This document shows, in pieces, positions 56,276 to 64,000 of a DNA stretch of 64,000 nucleotides. This DNA is from UBA1181 sp963631545. Its GTDB lineage: Bacteria > Bacteroidota > Bacteroidia > Bacteroidales > Paludibacteraceae. The notes below the pieces were generated by a model. The model did not search any database and had not been told where the DNA came from. It saw only the letters and a list, made by a program, of their open reading frames with translations. Numbering within the stretch: position 1 is the stretch's first letter; each line of letters starts with the position of its first letter. The translations under genes were made by a program, and so were the position numbers. The stretch is from the NCBI GenBank assembly GCA_963631545.1, contig CAVGRN010000003.1, positions 17,835-81,834 on the forward strand, written 5' to 3'.

Positions 56276-57052
56276 ATGCAAAAATTAGTGATTGCAGGTA
56301 GAGAGTTCAATTCTCGCCTTTTCCTTGGAACGGGAAAGTTCAATTCAAACAAGTTGATGGCAGAGGCAATTCAAGCATCTGGTTCAGAGATGGTTACGAT
56401 TGCGATGAAGCGTGTTGAGTTGGAAGATTCAGAAGATGATATGTTGAAACACGTGTTGAGCGACAAAATCCAACTTTTGCCTAACACATCGGGTGTGCGT
56501 GATGCTGAAGAGGCTGTTTTCGCTGCGCAGATGGCTCGTGAGGCTTTCGGAACAAACTGGTTGAAGTTGGAGATTCACCCAGATCCTCGTTATCTGTTGC
56601 CAGACTCTGTCGAGACGTTGAAGGCTACCGAGCAATTGGTAAAGTTAGGTTTCGTGGTACTTCCTTATTGTCAGGCAGACCCAACATTGTGTCGTCAGTT
56701 GGAAGAGGCTGGTGCGGCAACGGTTATGCCTTTGGGTGCGCCAATCGGCACCAATAAGGGATTGCAGACGAAGGATTTCTTGAGAATCATCATCGAGCAA
56801 GCCAATATCCCTGTCGTAGTGGATGCAGGTATCGGTGCGCCAAGTCACGCTGCCGAGGCAATGGAGATGGGAGCATCTGCATGCTTGGTCAACACCGCAA
56901 TCGCAGTGGCAAACGACCCAGTTGCGATGGCAAAGGCATTCGCGCAGGCTGTTGAGGCTGGACGTATGGCTTACGAGGCTGGTTTGGCAGTGCAAGCCAA
57001 CAACTTCGAGGCTGAAGCTTCTTCTCCGTTGACAAGCTTTTTGAATGATTAA
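56276..57052 (+). CDS. thiG: Thiazole synthase
   Basis: A 258-residue barrel that builds the thiazole ring from deoxyxylulose phosphate, dehydroglycine and ThiS thiocarboxylate. It starts LVIAGREFNSRLFLGTGKF; the Schiff-base Lys is in WLKLEIHPD; phosphate loops are MPLGAPIGTNKG and VVDAGIGAPSHAAEAMEMGA. It sits between thiE and thiC with about 40-base gaps. Confidence 0.97.
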   Translation: MQKLVIAGREFNSRLFLGTGKFNSNKLMAEAIQASGSEMVTIAMKRVELEDSEDDMLKHVLSDKIQLLPNTSGVRDAEEAVFAAQMAREAFGTNWLKLEIHPDPRYLLPDSVETLKATEQLVKLGFVVLPYCQADPTLCRQLEEAGAATVMPLGAPIGTNKGLQTKDFLRIIIEQANIPVVVDAGIGAPSHAAEAMEMGASACLVNTAIAVANDPVAMAKAFAQAVEAGRMAYEAGLAVQANNFEAEASSPLTSFLND

Positions 57053-57089
57053 TAACTAATTTATTAGCACATAAATAATTTTAGAAAAT

Positions 57090-58790
57090 ATGGATTCGCG
57101 TATAACGTACCCACGTTCTGAAAAAGTTTATTTGAAGGGTGAGAGATTCCCTTTCCTCCGTGTTGGTATGCGTCAGGTGGAGCAAGTGCCAAGCACCAAT
57201 TTTGTAGAGGGGAAGAGGGTTATAACACCCAATCCGAAGATTATGATCTACGACACGAGTGGACCATTCAGCGACCCAAATATCGAGATCGATTTGAAGA
57301 AAGGCCTGCCTCGCTTGCGTGAGGAGTGGATTGTGTCGAGAGGCGATGTGGAGCGTCTGCCAGAGATCACTTCGGAGTATGGAAGAATGCGTCGGGATGA
57401 TAAGAGTTTGGATCATCTCCGTTTCGAGCATATCGCTCTTCCTTATCGTGCGATGAAAGGAAAGAACATCACGCAGATGGCGTATGCCAAGGCTGGTATC
57501 GTAACGCCAGAGATGGAATATGTCTCTATCCGTGAGAATATGAATTGCAAGGAGTTGGGCATTGAGACGCATATCACGCCAGAGTTTGTGCGTGACGAAA
57601 TTGCAGCGGGTCGTGCCGTCCTTCCTGCCAATATCAACCACCCCGAGGCTGAGCCGATGATTATCGGTAGAAACTTCTTGGTGAAAATCAATACGAACAT
57701 CGGTAACTCTGCCACTACTTCGACCATTGAAGAAGAGGTGGAGAAATCACTCTGGAGTTGCAAATGGGGTGGCGACACATTGATGGATCTTTCAACAGGT
57801 GCAAATATCCACGAGACACGCGAGTGGATTATCCGCAACTGCCCAGTTCCAGTCGGCACAGTGCCTATCTATCAGGCTCTCGAGAAGGTTGACGGCAAGG
57901 TAGAAGACCTCACATGGGATATTTTCAAAGATACGCTTATCGAGCAGTGCGAGCAGGGTGTGGACTATTTCACGATTCACGCTGGTATTCGTCGCAAGAA
58001 CGTGCATTTGGCAGACAGTCGTGTTACAGGTATCGTGAGCCGTGGCGGAAGTATCATGAGCAAGTGGTGTTTGATTCACGATCAGGAGAGTTTCCTCTAC
58101 GAGCATTTTGATGATATTTGTGATATCCTTGCACAGTATGACGTGGCTGTTTCGTTGGGCGATGGCCTTCGTCCGGGTTCTACTGCTGATGCCAACGATG
58201 CTGCTCAGTTTGCCGAACTCGACACGATGGGCGAGTTGGTGGTTCGTGCATGGGACAAGAATGTACAGGCATTCATCGAAGGTCCTGGACACGTTCCATT
58301 GCATAAGATCAAGGAGAATATGGAGCGTCAGATTGAGAAGTGCCACAACGCACCGTTCTATACGTTAGGTCCGTTGGTTACGGATATTGCTCCGGGCTAC
58401 GACCATATCACGTCGGCCATTGGTGCTGCTCAGATCGGTTGGTTAGGCACGGCGATGCTCTGCTACGTTACGCCAAAGGAACACCTCGGATTGCCAGAGA
58501 AGGAAGATGTGCGTGTCGGCGTGATCACTTACAAGATTGCAGCCCATGCGGCAGACCTCGCTAAGGGACATCCGGGAGCGCAGGTACGCGACAATGCCTT
58601 GAGCAAAGCGCGTTTCGAGTTCCGTTGGAAAGACCAGTTCGACCTCTCTTTGGATCCAGAGCGTGCAATGGAGTATTTCAATCACGGAAAACACATCAAC
58701 GGCGAATACTGCACAATGTGTGGACCAAATTTCTGTGCGATGAAGTTGAGTCGCGATATCAGAAAAGATTTTCCGGACGAGGAGTGTTAA
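57090..58790 (+). CDS. thiC: Phosphomethylpyrimidine synthase
   Basis: A 566-residue radical-SAM enzyme that rearranges aminoimidazole ribotide into the thiamine pyrimidine. The C-terminal iron-sulfur motif is C-T-M-C-G-P-N-F-C (CxxCxxxxC), about 20 residues from the end. Conserved segments include IRNCPVPVGTVPIYQALE, DYFTIHAG and SLGDGLRPG. It is a typical member. Confidence 0.98.
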   Translation: MDSRITYPRSEKVYLKGERFPFLRVGMRQVEQVPSTNFVEGKRVITPNPKIMIYDTSGPFSDPNIEIDLKKGLPRLREEWIVSRGDVERLPEITSEYGRMRRDDKSLDHLRFEHIALPYRAMKGKNITQMAYAKAGIVTPEMEYVSIRENMNCKELGIETHITPEFVRDEIAAGRAVLPANINHPEAEPMIIGRNFLVKINTNIGNSATTSTIEEEVEKSLWSCKWGGDTLMDLSTGANIHETREWIIRNCPVPVGTVPIYQALEKVDGKVEDLTWDIFKDTLIEQCEQGVDYFTIHAGIRRKNVHLADSRVTGIVSRGGSIMSKWCLIHDQESFLYEHFDDICDILAQYDVAVSLGDGLRPGSTADANDAAQFAELDTMGELVVRAWDKNVQAFIEGPGHVPLHKIKENMERQIEKCHNAPFYTLGPLVTDIAPGYDHITSAIGAAQIGWLGTAMLCYVTPKEHLGLPEKEDVRVGVITYKIAAHAADLAKGHPGAQVRDNALSKARFEFRWKDQFDLSLDPERAMEYFNHGKHINGEYCTMCGPNFCAMKLSRDIRKDFPDEEC

Positions 58791-58830
58791 ACCATCGGAA
58801 AGTCTTTTAGAATCAATAAATTAAAAGAAA

Positions 58831-59970
58831 ATGTTTTCAGACGAATTAGCAAAAATAGATTGGGACGAGACGACTGCCAAGATTAATGCGAAGACAGACT
58901 TAGACGTGCGTCGCGCCCTCTCAAAAGAACATTGTGATGTGGAGGATTTCATGGCGATGATCTCCCCAGCCGCTACTCCTTATTTGGAGACAATGGCTCG
59001 CTTAAGTCGCAAATACACGGAAGAGCGTTTCGGAAAGACGATTTCCATGTTCATTCCGTTGTATATCACCAATTCTTGCACCAACTCTTGCGTCTATTGT
59101 GGTTTCCACATCAGCAACCCTATGGCGCGTACCATCTTGACGATGGATCAGTGCGAGGACGAGTATAAGGCCATCAAGCGTATCGCTCCGTTCGAGAATC
59201 TGCTTATCGTAACGGGTGAGAATCCTGCAAAAGCGGGCGTTCCTTATTTGGCAAACGCACTCGACATTGCAAAAAAATACTTCTCCAACTTGAAGATCGA
59301 GGTGATGCCGCTCAAGGCAGAAGAGTATGCCGAGTTGACGAAACACGGTATGAACGGTGTGATTTGTTTCCAAGAGACCTACCACAAAGCCAACTACAAG
59401 ATTTATCATCCTCACGGGATGAAGTCTAAGTTTGAGTGGCGTTGCGATGGATTCGACCGTATGGGTCAGGCTGGCGTTCACTCTATCGGAATGGGCGTTT
59501 TGATCGGTTTGGAGAAGGAGTGGCGCACCGACATCACGATGATGGCATACCACTTGCGCTATCTGCAGAAGCACTATTGGAAGACGAAATATAGTATCAA
59601 CTTCCCTCGTATGCGTCCTGCGGAGAACGGCGGATTCCAACCTAATGTCATTATGAGCGACAAAGAGTTGGCTCAGGTAACATTCGCAATGCGTATCTTC
59701 GACCATGATGTGGATATCTCTTATTCAACTCGTGAACCTGCTTTCATTCGTGATAATATGGCAACTTTGGGCGTTACGACAATGAGTGCCGAGAGTAAGA
59801 CAGAGCCAGGTGGTTATTATACCTACCCACAGGCGTTGGAGCAGTTCCATATCAACGATGACCGTACGGCGAAGGAGATTATCGCTCGTCTCAGAGAGTT
59901 GGGGCGCGAACCAGTTTGGAAAGATTGGGACGCTTCTTTCGACGAAATGAGATTGAAAAAGGCTGAGTAG
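58831..59970 (+). CDS. thiH: 2-iminoacetate synthase
   Basis: A 379-residue radical-SAM tyrosine lyase that provides dehydroglycine to ThiG. The cluster motif is CTNSCVYCGF (CxxxCxxC). Later motifs are VTGENPAKAGVPYL, QETYHKANYKIYHP and SINFPRMRPAEN. The use of ThiH rather than the oxidase ThiO is the anaerobic route, in keeping with a gut or other anoxic habitat. It lies 40 bases after thiC. Confidence 0.97.
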   Translation: MFSDELAKIDWDETTAKINAKTDLDVRRALSKEHCDVEDFMAMISPAATPYLETMARLSRKYTEERFGKTISMFIPLYITNSCTNSCVYCGFHISNPMARTILTMDQCEDEYKAIKRIAPFENLLIVTGENPAKAGVPYLANALDIAKKYFSNLKIEVMPLKAEEYAELTKHGMNGVICFQETYHKANYKIYHPHGMKSKFEWRCDGFDRMGQAGVHSIGMGVLIGLEKEWRTDITMMAYHLRYLQKHYWKTKYSINFPRMRPAENGGFQPNVIMSDKELAQVTFAMRIFDHDVDISYSTREPAFIRDNMATLGVTTMSAESKTEPGGYYTYPQALEQFHINDDRTAKEIIARLRELGREPVWKDWDASFDEMRLKKAE

Positions 59971-60000
59971 GTCAGTTCGGCAACAGAAACTTGATTTTTT

Positions 60001-60699
60001 ATGAACGAAAATAGATATGAACGCCAGATGCTTTTGCCCGAGTTGGGCGAGGCTGGTCAGCAGAAAATCCGTTCAGCAAAAGTCTTATTGATTGGGGTGG
60101 GGGGCTTAGGCTCTCCCATCTCGATTTATCTGACGGGGGCTGGCGTTGGCACATTAGGCTTGGTGGATGATGATGTGGTGAGCGTAACCAACCTTCATCG
60201 TCAAGTGTTGTATGCGGAGAATGAAGTCGGACTCTCAAAGGCTGAACAGGCAAAAAAACGACTTTCGGCACTCAACAGTGAGGTGAAAATTGAGACGTAT
60301 GCTTTCCGTTTGACAAAGGAGAATGCAGAGGAAATCATTGCCAAATATGATTTGGTGGTCGATGGTTGTGATAATTTCGCCACGCGCTATCTTATTGATG
60401 ATGTGTGTCATCGATTAGGAAAACCCTACGTTTATGGTTCAATACAAGGCTTGAATGGTCAAGTTTCCGTGTTCAATGTTGGTGAAAATGCTCGTCGTTA
60501 CAGAGACCTCTATCCAGAAGAGGAAACGGCGGATTATGCGCCTTCCAAGGCAGTTTTAGGTGTTACGCCAGCCATTGTGGGCAGTGTTGAGGCTAATCAG
60601 GTGCTGCAGTTGGTGGCAGGCTTCGGTACGCCGTTGATTAATAAACTGTGGACGATAGACCTCCGCACGATGGAGAGTTGGGTGATGGATCTTATTTAG
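60001..60699 (+). CDS. thiF: ThiF-type adenylyltransferase
   Basis: A 232-residue E1-like enzyme that should adenylate the ThiS C-terminus. The nucleotide loop is GVGGLGSPISIYLTGAGVG, with LVDDDVVSVTNLHRQVLY and CDNFATRYLIDD. The zinc-binding Cys-x-x-Cys pairs and the C-terminal catalytic Cys of E. coli ThiF are not present: the region reads RRYRDLYPEEE and YAPSKAVLGVTPAIVG. Its position in the operon still favours ThiF. It starts 30 bases after thiH and is followed 15 bases later by a second thiE-like gene. Confidence 0.88.
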   Translation: MNENRYERQMLLPELGEAGQQKIRSAKVLLIGVGGLGSPISIYLTGAGVGTLGLVDDDVVSVTNLHRQVLYAENEVGLSKAEQAKKRLSALNSEVKIETYAFRLTKENAEEIIAKYDLVVDGCDNFATRYLIDDVCHRLGKPYVYGSIQGLNGQVSVFNVGENARRYRDLYPEEETADYAPSKAVLGVTPAIVGSVEANQVLQLVAGFGTPLINKLWTIDLRTMESWVMDLI

Positions 60700-60714
60700 A
60701 ACTGAGAATTTAGA

Positions 60715-61350
60715 ATGGAGAGGGAAAGTGAAAAAAAATTAGTGGTGATTACGAGTCCGCGGTTTATAGAGAACGAGGCAGAATATCTCATAGTGATGTT
60801 TCAAAATGGTTTGCGCTATCTTCATCTTCGGAAACCCAACGCACCAGTAGCAGAAATACGTCGATTATTAGACACTTTACCTGCTGAATATCATCACTTT
60901 ATCGTTCTTCATGACCATTTTGAGTTAACCTCAGAATACAACCTTTTAGGAGTGCATTTGAATAGTCGCAATCCCGAGTCACCGCAAGGATGGACGGGTC
61001 ATATATCCTGTTCTTGCCATTCCGTTGATGAGGTGAAACAGAAAAAATCAATTTGTAACTATCTCTTTCTCAGTCCGATATACGACAGTATCTCCAAAGA
61101 GGGATATGGGGCTGCTTTCTCCAAGGATGATTTGAAAACAGCCCAATCGCAAGGCATCATCGACGACAAAGTCCTTGCCTTAGGCGGAGTTAGTGCCGAG
61201 CATCTGCCCGAAATCTTCTCGCTCGGCTTCGGTGGCGCCGCCTTCCTGGGAGATGTTTGGAATGAGTTTGAAAAGAACGGAATAGAAAAAGGATTGGCTC
61301 ATTTTAAAATTTTGCAGGGGCTAACGATGGGTACGCATAAAGTCCCATAA
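60715..61350 (+). CDS. ThiE/TenI-like protein
   Basis: A 211-residue TIM-barrel related to ThiE and TenI. Motifs include YLHLRKPNAP, HDHFELTSEYNLLGVHLNSRN, YLFLSPIYDSISKEGYG and ALGGVSAEHL. Compared with the first ThiE, the pyrimidine-site IDDNVALVK is replaced by LHDHFELTSEYN. This is closer to TenI, which isomerises thiazole tautomers, but second ThiE-like genes in Bacteroidota are not well studied. It is the last gene of the operon. Confidence 0.82.
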   Translation: MERESEKKLVVITSPRFIENEAEYLIVMFQNGLRYLHLRKPNAPVAEIRRLLDTLPAEYHHFIVLHDHFELTSEYNLLGVHLNSRNPESPQGWTGHISCSCHSVDEVKQKKSICNYLFLSPIYDSISKEGYGAAFSKDDLKTAQSQGIIDDKVLALGGVSAEHLPEIFSLGFGGAAFLGDVWNEFEKNGIEKGLAHFKILQGLTMGTHKVP

Positions 61351-61541
61351 AATCGCAACAGCATATTTCAGTCCGAACCATATAGTTGAAAAAAAAACAT
61401 CTCACTCATTCGTTATTCTCATTCAAGAGAAATACCTTTGTAACAAAGAAAAAGCAGAATGGATGGATTACACGAGTCCCGGCCACCCACTTCTGGTTAT
61501 TATTCACAAGGGATTCTCCACATTTAAAAATTAATATGCTT

Positions 61542-62894
61542 ATGAAAAAAAAGTGTATGAGCATGAAGACGGTCGCTACCGCCTTAATGTTGGCAGTCGC
61601 TTCGTTGGCGCAAGCCGCTGAGACGCTTTACGTCAGCCGCAACACAGGTAACAACCGCAATGCAGGCACCAAAGAAGCTCCATTCAAGAACCTTCAGAAA
61701 GCACTTGACGTCGCACAAGATGGTGCAACCATCCTCGTTGCAGAAGGCAACTACTATGGACTCATGAACTGCGGAAACATCATCATCAAGAAACCCGTAA
61801 CCATCATGGGCGGTTATTCGGCCGACTTCTCCAAACGTGATATTCTCAACACCCCAACCATGATTCAGCCAACCGCTACCAGCAACGGCACATCAAAGGG
61901 TAGCGGAACTATCCAGATTTGCAGCGTCGTTGCGCCAAAGGGTCAAGTCGTAATCGACGGTCTCATCATGGAACGTGGAAATTCCATTTCATACAACGCT
62001 GCACACGAGGGACAACCTGAGGGTGTAGACTGTCCGCTTATGAACCCAATCGGCACCAAAGGTATCGGTGGAGAGGACCTCACAGAGCAACAAGTATTAA
62101 CATCAGAGACCAACATGATTTACTTCGATGGTAAAAATGGTATCATCAACAATACCAACGTCATCATCCGCAACTGTGCATTCATCAATGCGCCAAGCTA
62201 TGGCATCGTTGGTCTTCTCAAAGGCTCTCTCACGGTAGAGAACAATATCTTCGTCAACGTGAGAATGGCTGCTATGGACGTCCGCGGTTCCGACCCTAAC
62301 GTCATGACCACCGTTAACTTCAAAAACAACACCGTTATGTTCGTATGGTCTCGCAAGAAGGATCTCGGCGATATGGGCTACGGTTTCCGTTACATTCCAG
62401 GCACATCTTGCAACGTCGAGAACAATATTTTCGGCTGCGCTTGCTACGCTGCGCTCGACCGCACCCACATCGACTCCAACAAAGCCCGCGAGGCAAAACG
62501 CGTCGATGGTGCTATCAACAACATCTTCTTCCTCAACCGTTTGGCTGACCTTTCTCTGCCTGGCGGTGGCAAGCTCCTCCGCATCAGAGTGGATGATTTC
62601 GAGGATGTTGAGGCGCTCGCCAACGTGAGCGGCAACAAGACTATGAGCGACCCTTCTGTTTTCAAGGGCAAGATCAACGCTGCTTACCTCAAAGGCTTCC
62701 TTACGATGAAGAGTACCGAATCTCTCAGCGTAGACTACACCAGCACGGCTAACCAGTTCAATAGCGCACTCGGACTCAATATCCAAGGCACTGGAAAAAC
62801 AACTGCCACCATGTTTGCCAACCGCTACCCTTGGAAAGAGGCACTCAAACTCTTTGGTGCAATGTCAAACTACGGAGCGCAAGCACCTAAGTGA
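61542..62894 (+). CDS. Secreted right-handed beta-helix protein
   Basis: About 450 residues. The signal peptide (MSMKTVATALMLAVASLAQAAE) points to a start at the ATG at 61542 or shortly after; the open frame to 61386 looks unrelated. A DUF1565-type beta-helix begins LYVSRNTGNNRNAGTKEAPFKNL, with T-I-L-V-A-E-G-N-Y and repeated short strands ending in Asn-Asn (NIIIKKPVTIMGG, VIIRNCAFINA, VENNIFVNV). Proteins of this fold include pectate lyases and surface polysaccharide-binding proteins; no catalytic motif is recognised. There is no T9SS tail. It follows the thiamine operon by 190 bases but is probably a separate unit. Confidence 0.75.
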   Translation: MKKKCMSMKTVATALMLAVASLAQAAETLYVSRNTGNNRNAGTKEAPFKNLQKALDVAQDGATILVAEGNYYGLMNCGNIIIKKPVTIMGGYSADFSKRDILNTPTMIQPTATSNGTSKGSGTIQICSVVAPKGQVVIDGLIMERGNSISYNAAHEGQPEGVDCPLMNPIGTKGIGGEDLTEQQVLTSETNMIYFDGKNGIINNTNVIIRNCAFINAPSYGIVGLLKGSLTVENNIFVNVRMAAMDVRGSDPNVMTTVNFKNNTVMFVWSRKKDLGDMGYGFRYIPGTSCNVENNIFGCACYAALDRTHIDSNKAREAKRVDGAINNIFFLNRLADLSLPGGGKLLRIRVDDFEDVEALANVSGNKTMSDPSVFKGKINAAYLKGFLTMKSTESLSVDYTSTANQFNSALGLNIQGTGKTTATMFANRYPWKEALKLFGAMSNYGAQAPK

Positions 62895-62913
62895 TTTTCA
62901 TCATACAAATAAG

Positions 62914-62943
62914 AAAAGGCGGGGATTTCTCCTCGCCTTTTTT
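62914..62943 (+). terminator. Terminator of the beta-helix gene
   Basis: AAAAGGCGGGGA and TCCTCGCCTTTT arms (one mismatch) with a short loop and T run, 20 bases after the stop codon. Confidence 0.88.
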
Positions 62944-62971
62944 ATGACATCTATGAATTAATCCACACCAC

Positions 62972-63190
62972 TTAAAGCCTCTCCACATCCAAGTAGGCGC
63001 AGTTCAGGGCTCCGGCACGGCGCACGTCCACACCATATATTCTGTAGAAAGCATCTTGCACGATTTGCCCACCGTTGGTGGAGACTGGGTTACTGAACGA
63101 GTCTGACACCACCTCCACAGACATTCCTTTCTCTAAATAGACACCGTTGGTGCGTACGGTGTGTTTCACTGTAACTCTGAATCTTGGCAT
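62972..63190 (-). CDS. DUF6140 family small protein
   Basis: A 72-residue protein starting MPRFRVTVKHTVRTNGVYLEKG and including NPVSTNGG and FYRIYGVDVRRAG. This matches by eye the Bacteroidota DUF6140 pattern, whose function is unknown. It has no signal peptide. It is convergent with the beta-helix gene and about 75 bases downstream of the hypothetical membrane gene on the same strand. Confidence 0.7.
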   Translation of the reverse strand: MPRFRVTVKHTVRTNGVYLEKGMSVEVVSDSFSNPVSTNGGQIVQDAFYRIYGVDVRRAGALNCAYLDVERL

Positions 63191-63263
63191 AATAATTTGA
63201 TTTTATAGGTTGAACATCATTACTATCAAAGGTCGGGAAAATATCCGTATTCTGCAACAAATA

Positions 63264-63686
63264 TCAAAACACAATGTCGACATACTCGAGGAATCTTGCA
63301 CAAAGACTGACGTGCCTTGCGGCTTTTCTCTTTTCAGAATCCTCCTTGGCATCTCTGCGCAATTCTTCAAATGTTTCGTCGGTCATAGAGCGATATTCGT
63401 CGCGCTTCCGCGTGTTTTTAGATATATGGCCAAGGTTGGGGATAAAGACGAACGGCGCGGCGCAAATCAGCAGGATGCCCAACAGGATATTGTCGCCCAA
63501 ACCCACGATGCCAGCGACCTCCAACACCAAACCGAAAATGGCCATTGTGCGGTTGCGCGACAGCTTGTCTTCATACTTGTGCATCATACCGATGCGGCTG
63601 CCATTGATGATGTCGTTTCGGTCATTGTCCTTCGTGAAAGCGTGAACACAAAGGAAAACGCAGAGCATTATAATAAGTGGAATCAT
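63264..63686 (-). CDS. Hypothetical protein with two membrane segments
   Basis: A 140-residue protein with an N-terminal hydrophobic stretch (MIPLIIMLCVFLCVHAF), a polar loop, and a second hydrophobic region (IFGLVLEVAGIVGLGDNILLGILLICAAPFVFI). A charged, Arg/Lys/Glu-rich cytoplasmic tail follows. I do not recognise the family. It precedes the DUF6140 gene, possibly as a pair. Confidence 0.6.
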   Translation of the reverse strand: MIPLIIMLCVFLCVHAFTKDNDRNDIINGSRIGMMHKYEDKLSRNRTMAIFGLVLEVAGIVGLGDNILLGILLICAAPFVFIPNLGHISKNTRKRDEYRSMTDETFEELRRDAKEDSEKRKAARHVSLCARFLEYVDIVF

Positions 63687-63865
63687 GGTATATATTTTTA
63701 AGTTGACAATCCGTTTCGCAAGACCTCCGATGTCTTACACGATGCAATATTAGCAGACTTTCCTCCACTTCCACAGAAGAAAAATTCGAAAAATTTGCGG
63801 TACATACGGATTTGCGTGCATTTTGTCAAAAAATACAAAAAGCATCAAAAGCCACAAGCAACATT

Positions 63866-64000
63866 CTCCGTCAAGTTTAGCCGCCCCACACAACGGAGGG
63901 CGGCGTATGCAATGAGCAAAATGTTAGAATTACGTTGGGATAAACGTACGAATTTAAATCGGTATTCGGGACAAGAAAACCGCAATACTATTGCGTTTCA
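63866..64000 (+). repeat. Dispersed non-coding repeat element, copy B (runs off window)
   Basis: These 135 bases match copy A (14833-14973) with about 90% identity. The copy carries the same CTCCGT ... ACGGAG inverted repeat, and stops at the window edge just where copy A leads into its tandem repeats. The 180 bases before it (63687-63865) show nothing else. Confidence 0.85.

Overview
The window looks like part of a draft Bacteroidales (phylum Bacteroidota) chromosome. The evidence is two kinds of type IX secretion (T9SS) cargo tail (a gliding-motility type B C-terminus ending at 9044 and a type A tail ending at 15418), Bacteroidota families such as DUF4834, DUF6140 and DUF3108, a tmRNA whose tag ends ENNYALAA, and -7 promoter boxes of the form TAnnTTTG. 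The genus cannot be fixed from the sequence. A run of 368 N (51590-51957) shows it is a scaffold.

Layout. 1-9044 is the 3' part of a giant surface protein made of dozens of disulfide-type Ig-like modules. 9137-14690 holds a TtcA-type tRNA thiolation enzyme, a stranded outer-membrane-barrel tail, and a carbamoyl phosphate synthetase with the CarA and CarB subunits fused in one 1447-residue chain. 14833-15085 is a non-coding repeat element followed by five 22-bp palindromic tandem repeats; a second copy of the element runs off the right edge at 63866-64000. 15418-31481 is a long, nearly all minus-strand housekeeping stretch: a T9SS cargo protein, a YczE-like membrane protein, tRNA-Leu and tRNA-Gly, mutS, a sigma-54-type response regulator with no DNA-binding domain, signal peptidase I, dapB, a zinc peptidase, gpmI, ftsE, hisI, hisA, and a MauE-thioredoxin protein paired with a small lipoprotein.

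Two AT-rich restriction-modification islands interrupt the housekeeping genes. A HaeII-type system lies at 31703-33700. A HaeIII-type system with two tandem cytosine methyltransferases lies at 51279-54243. In both, the endonuclease gene is split by a one-base frameshift exactly at a poly(A) run (A8 and A7), while the methyltransferases stay open. This could be phase variation, decay of restriction, or a shared sequencing artefact.

Between the islands are an HD-domain membrane phosphodiesterase, two identical tRNA-Val genes, folC, phoH, tRNA-Ser, a YfhO-like membrane protein, an acyl-CoA ligase, tmRNA, RNase Y, zapA with a coiled-coil partner, and a divergent pair of half-ABC exporters that should form a heterodimer with one degenerate ATP site.

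55163-61350 is a complete-looking thiamine operon (thiS-thiE-thiG-thiC-thiH-thiF-thiE2) behind a TPP riboswitch and a good promoter. It would make the thiazole and pyrimidine moieties and join them; thiD and thiL are not in the window. The right end carries a secreted beta-helix protein and two small genes.
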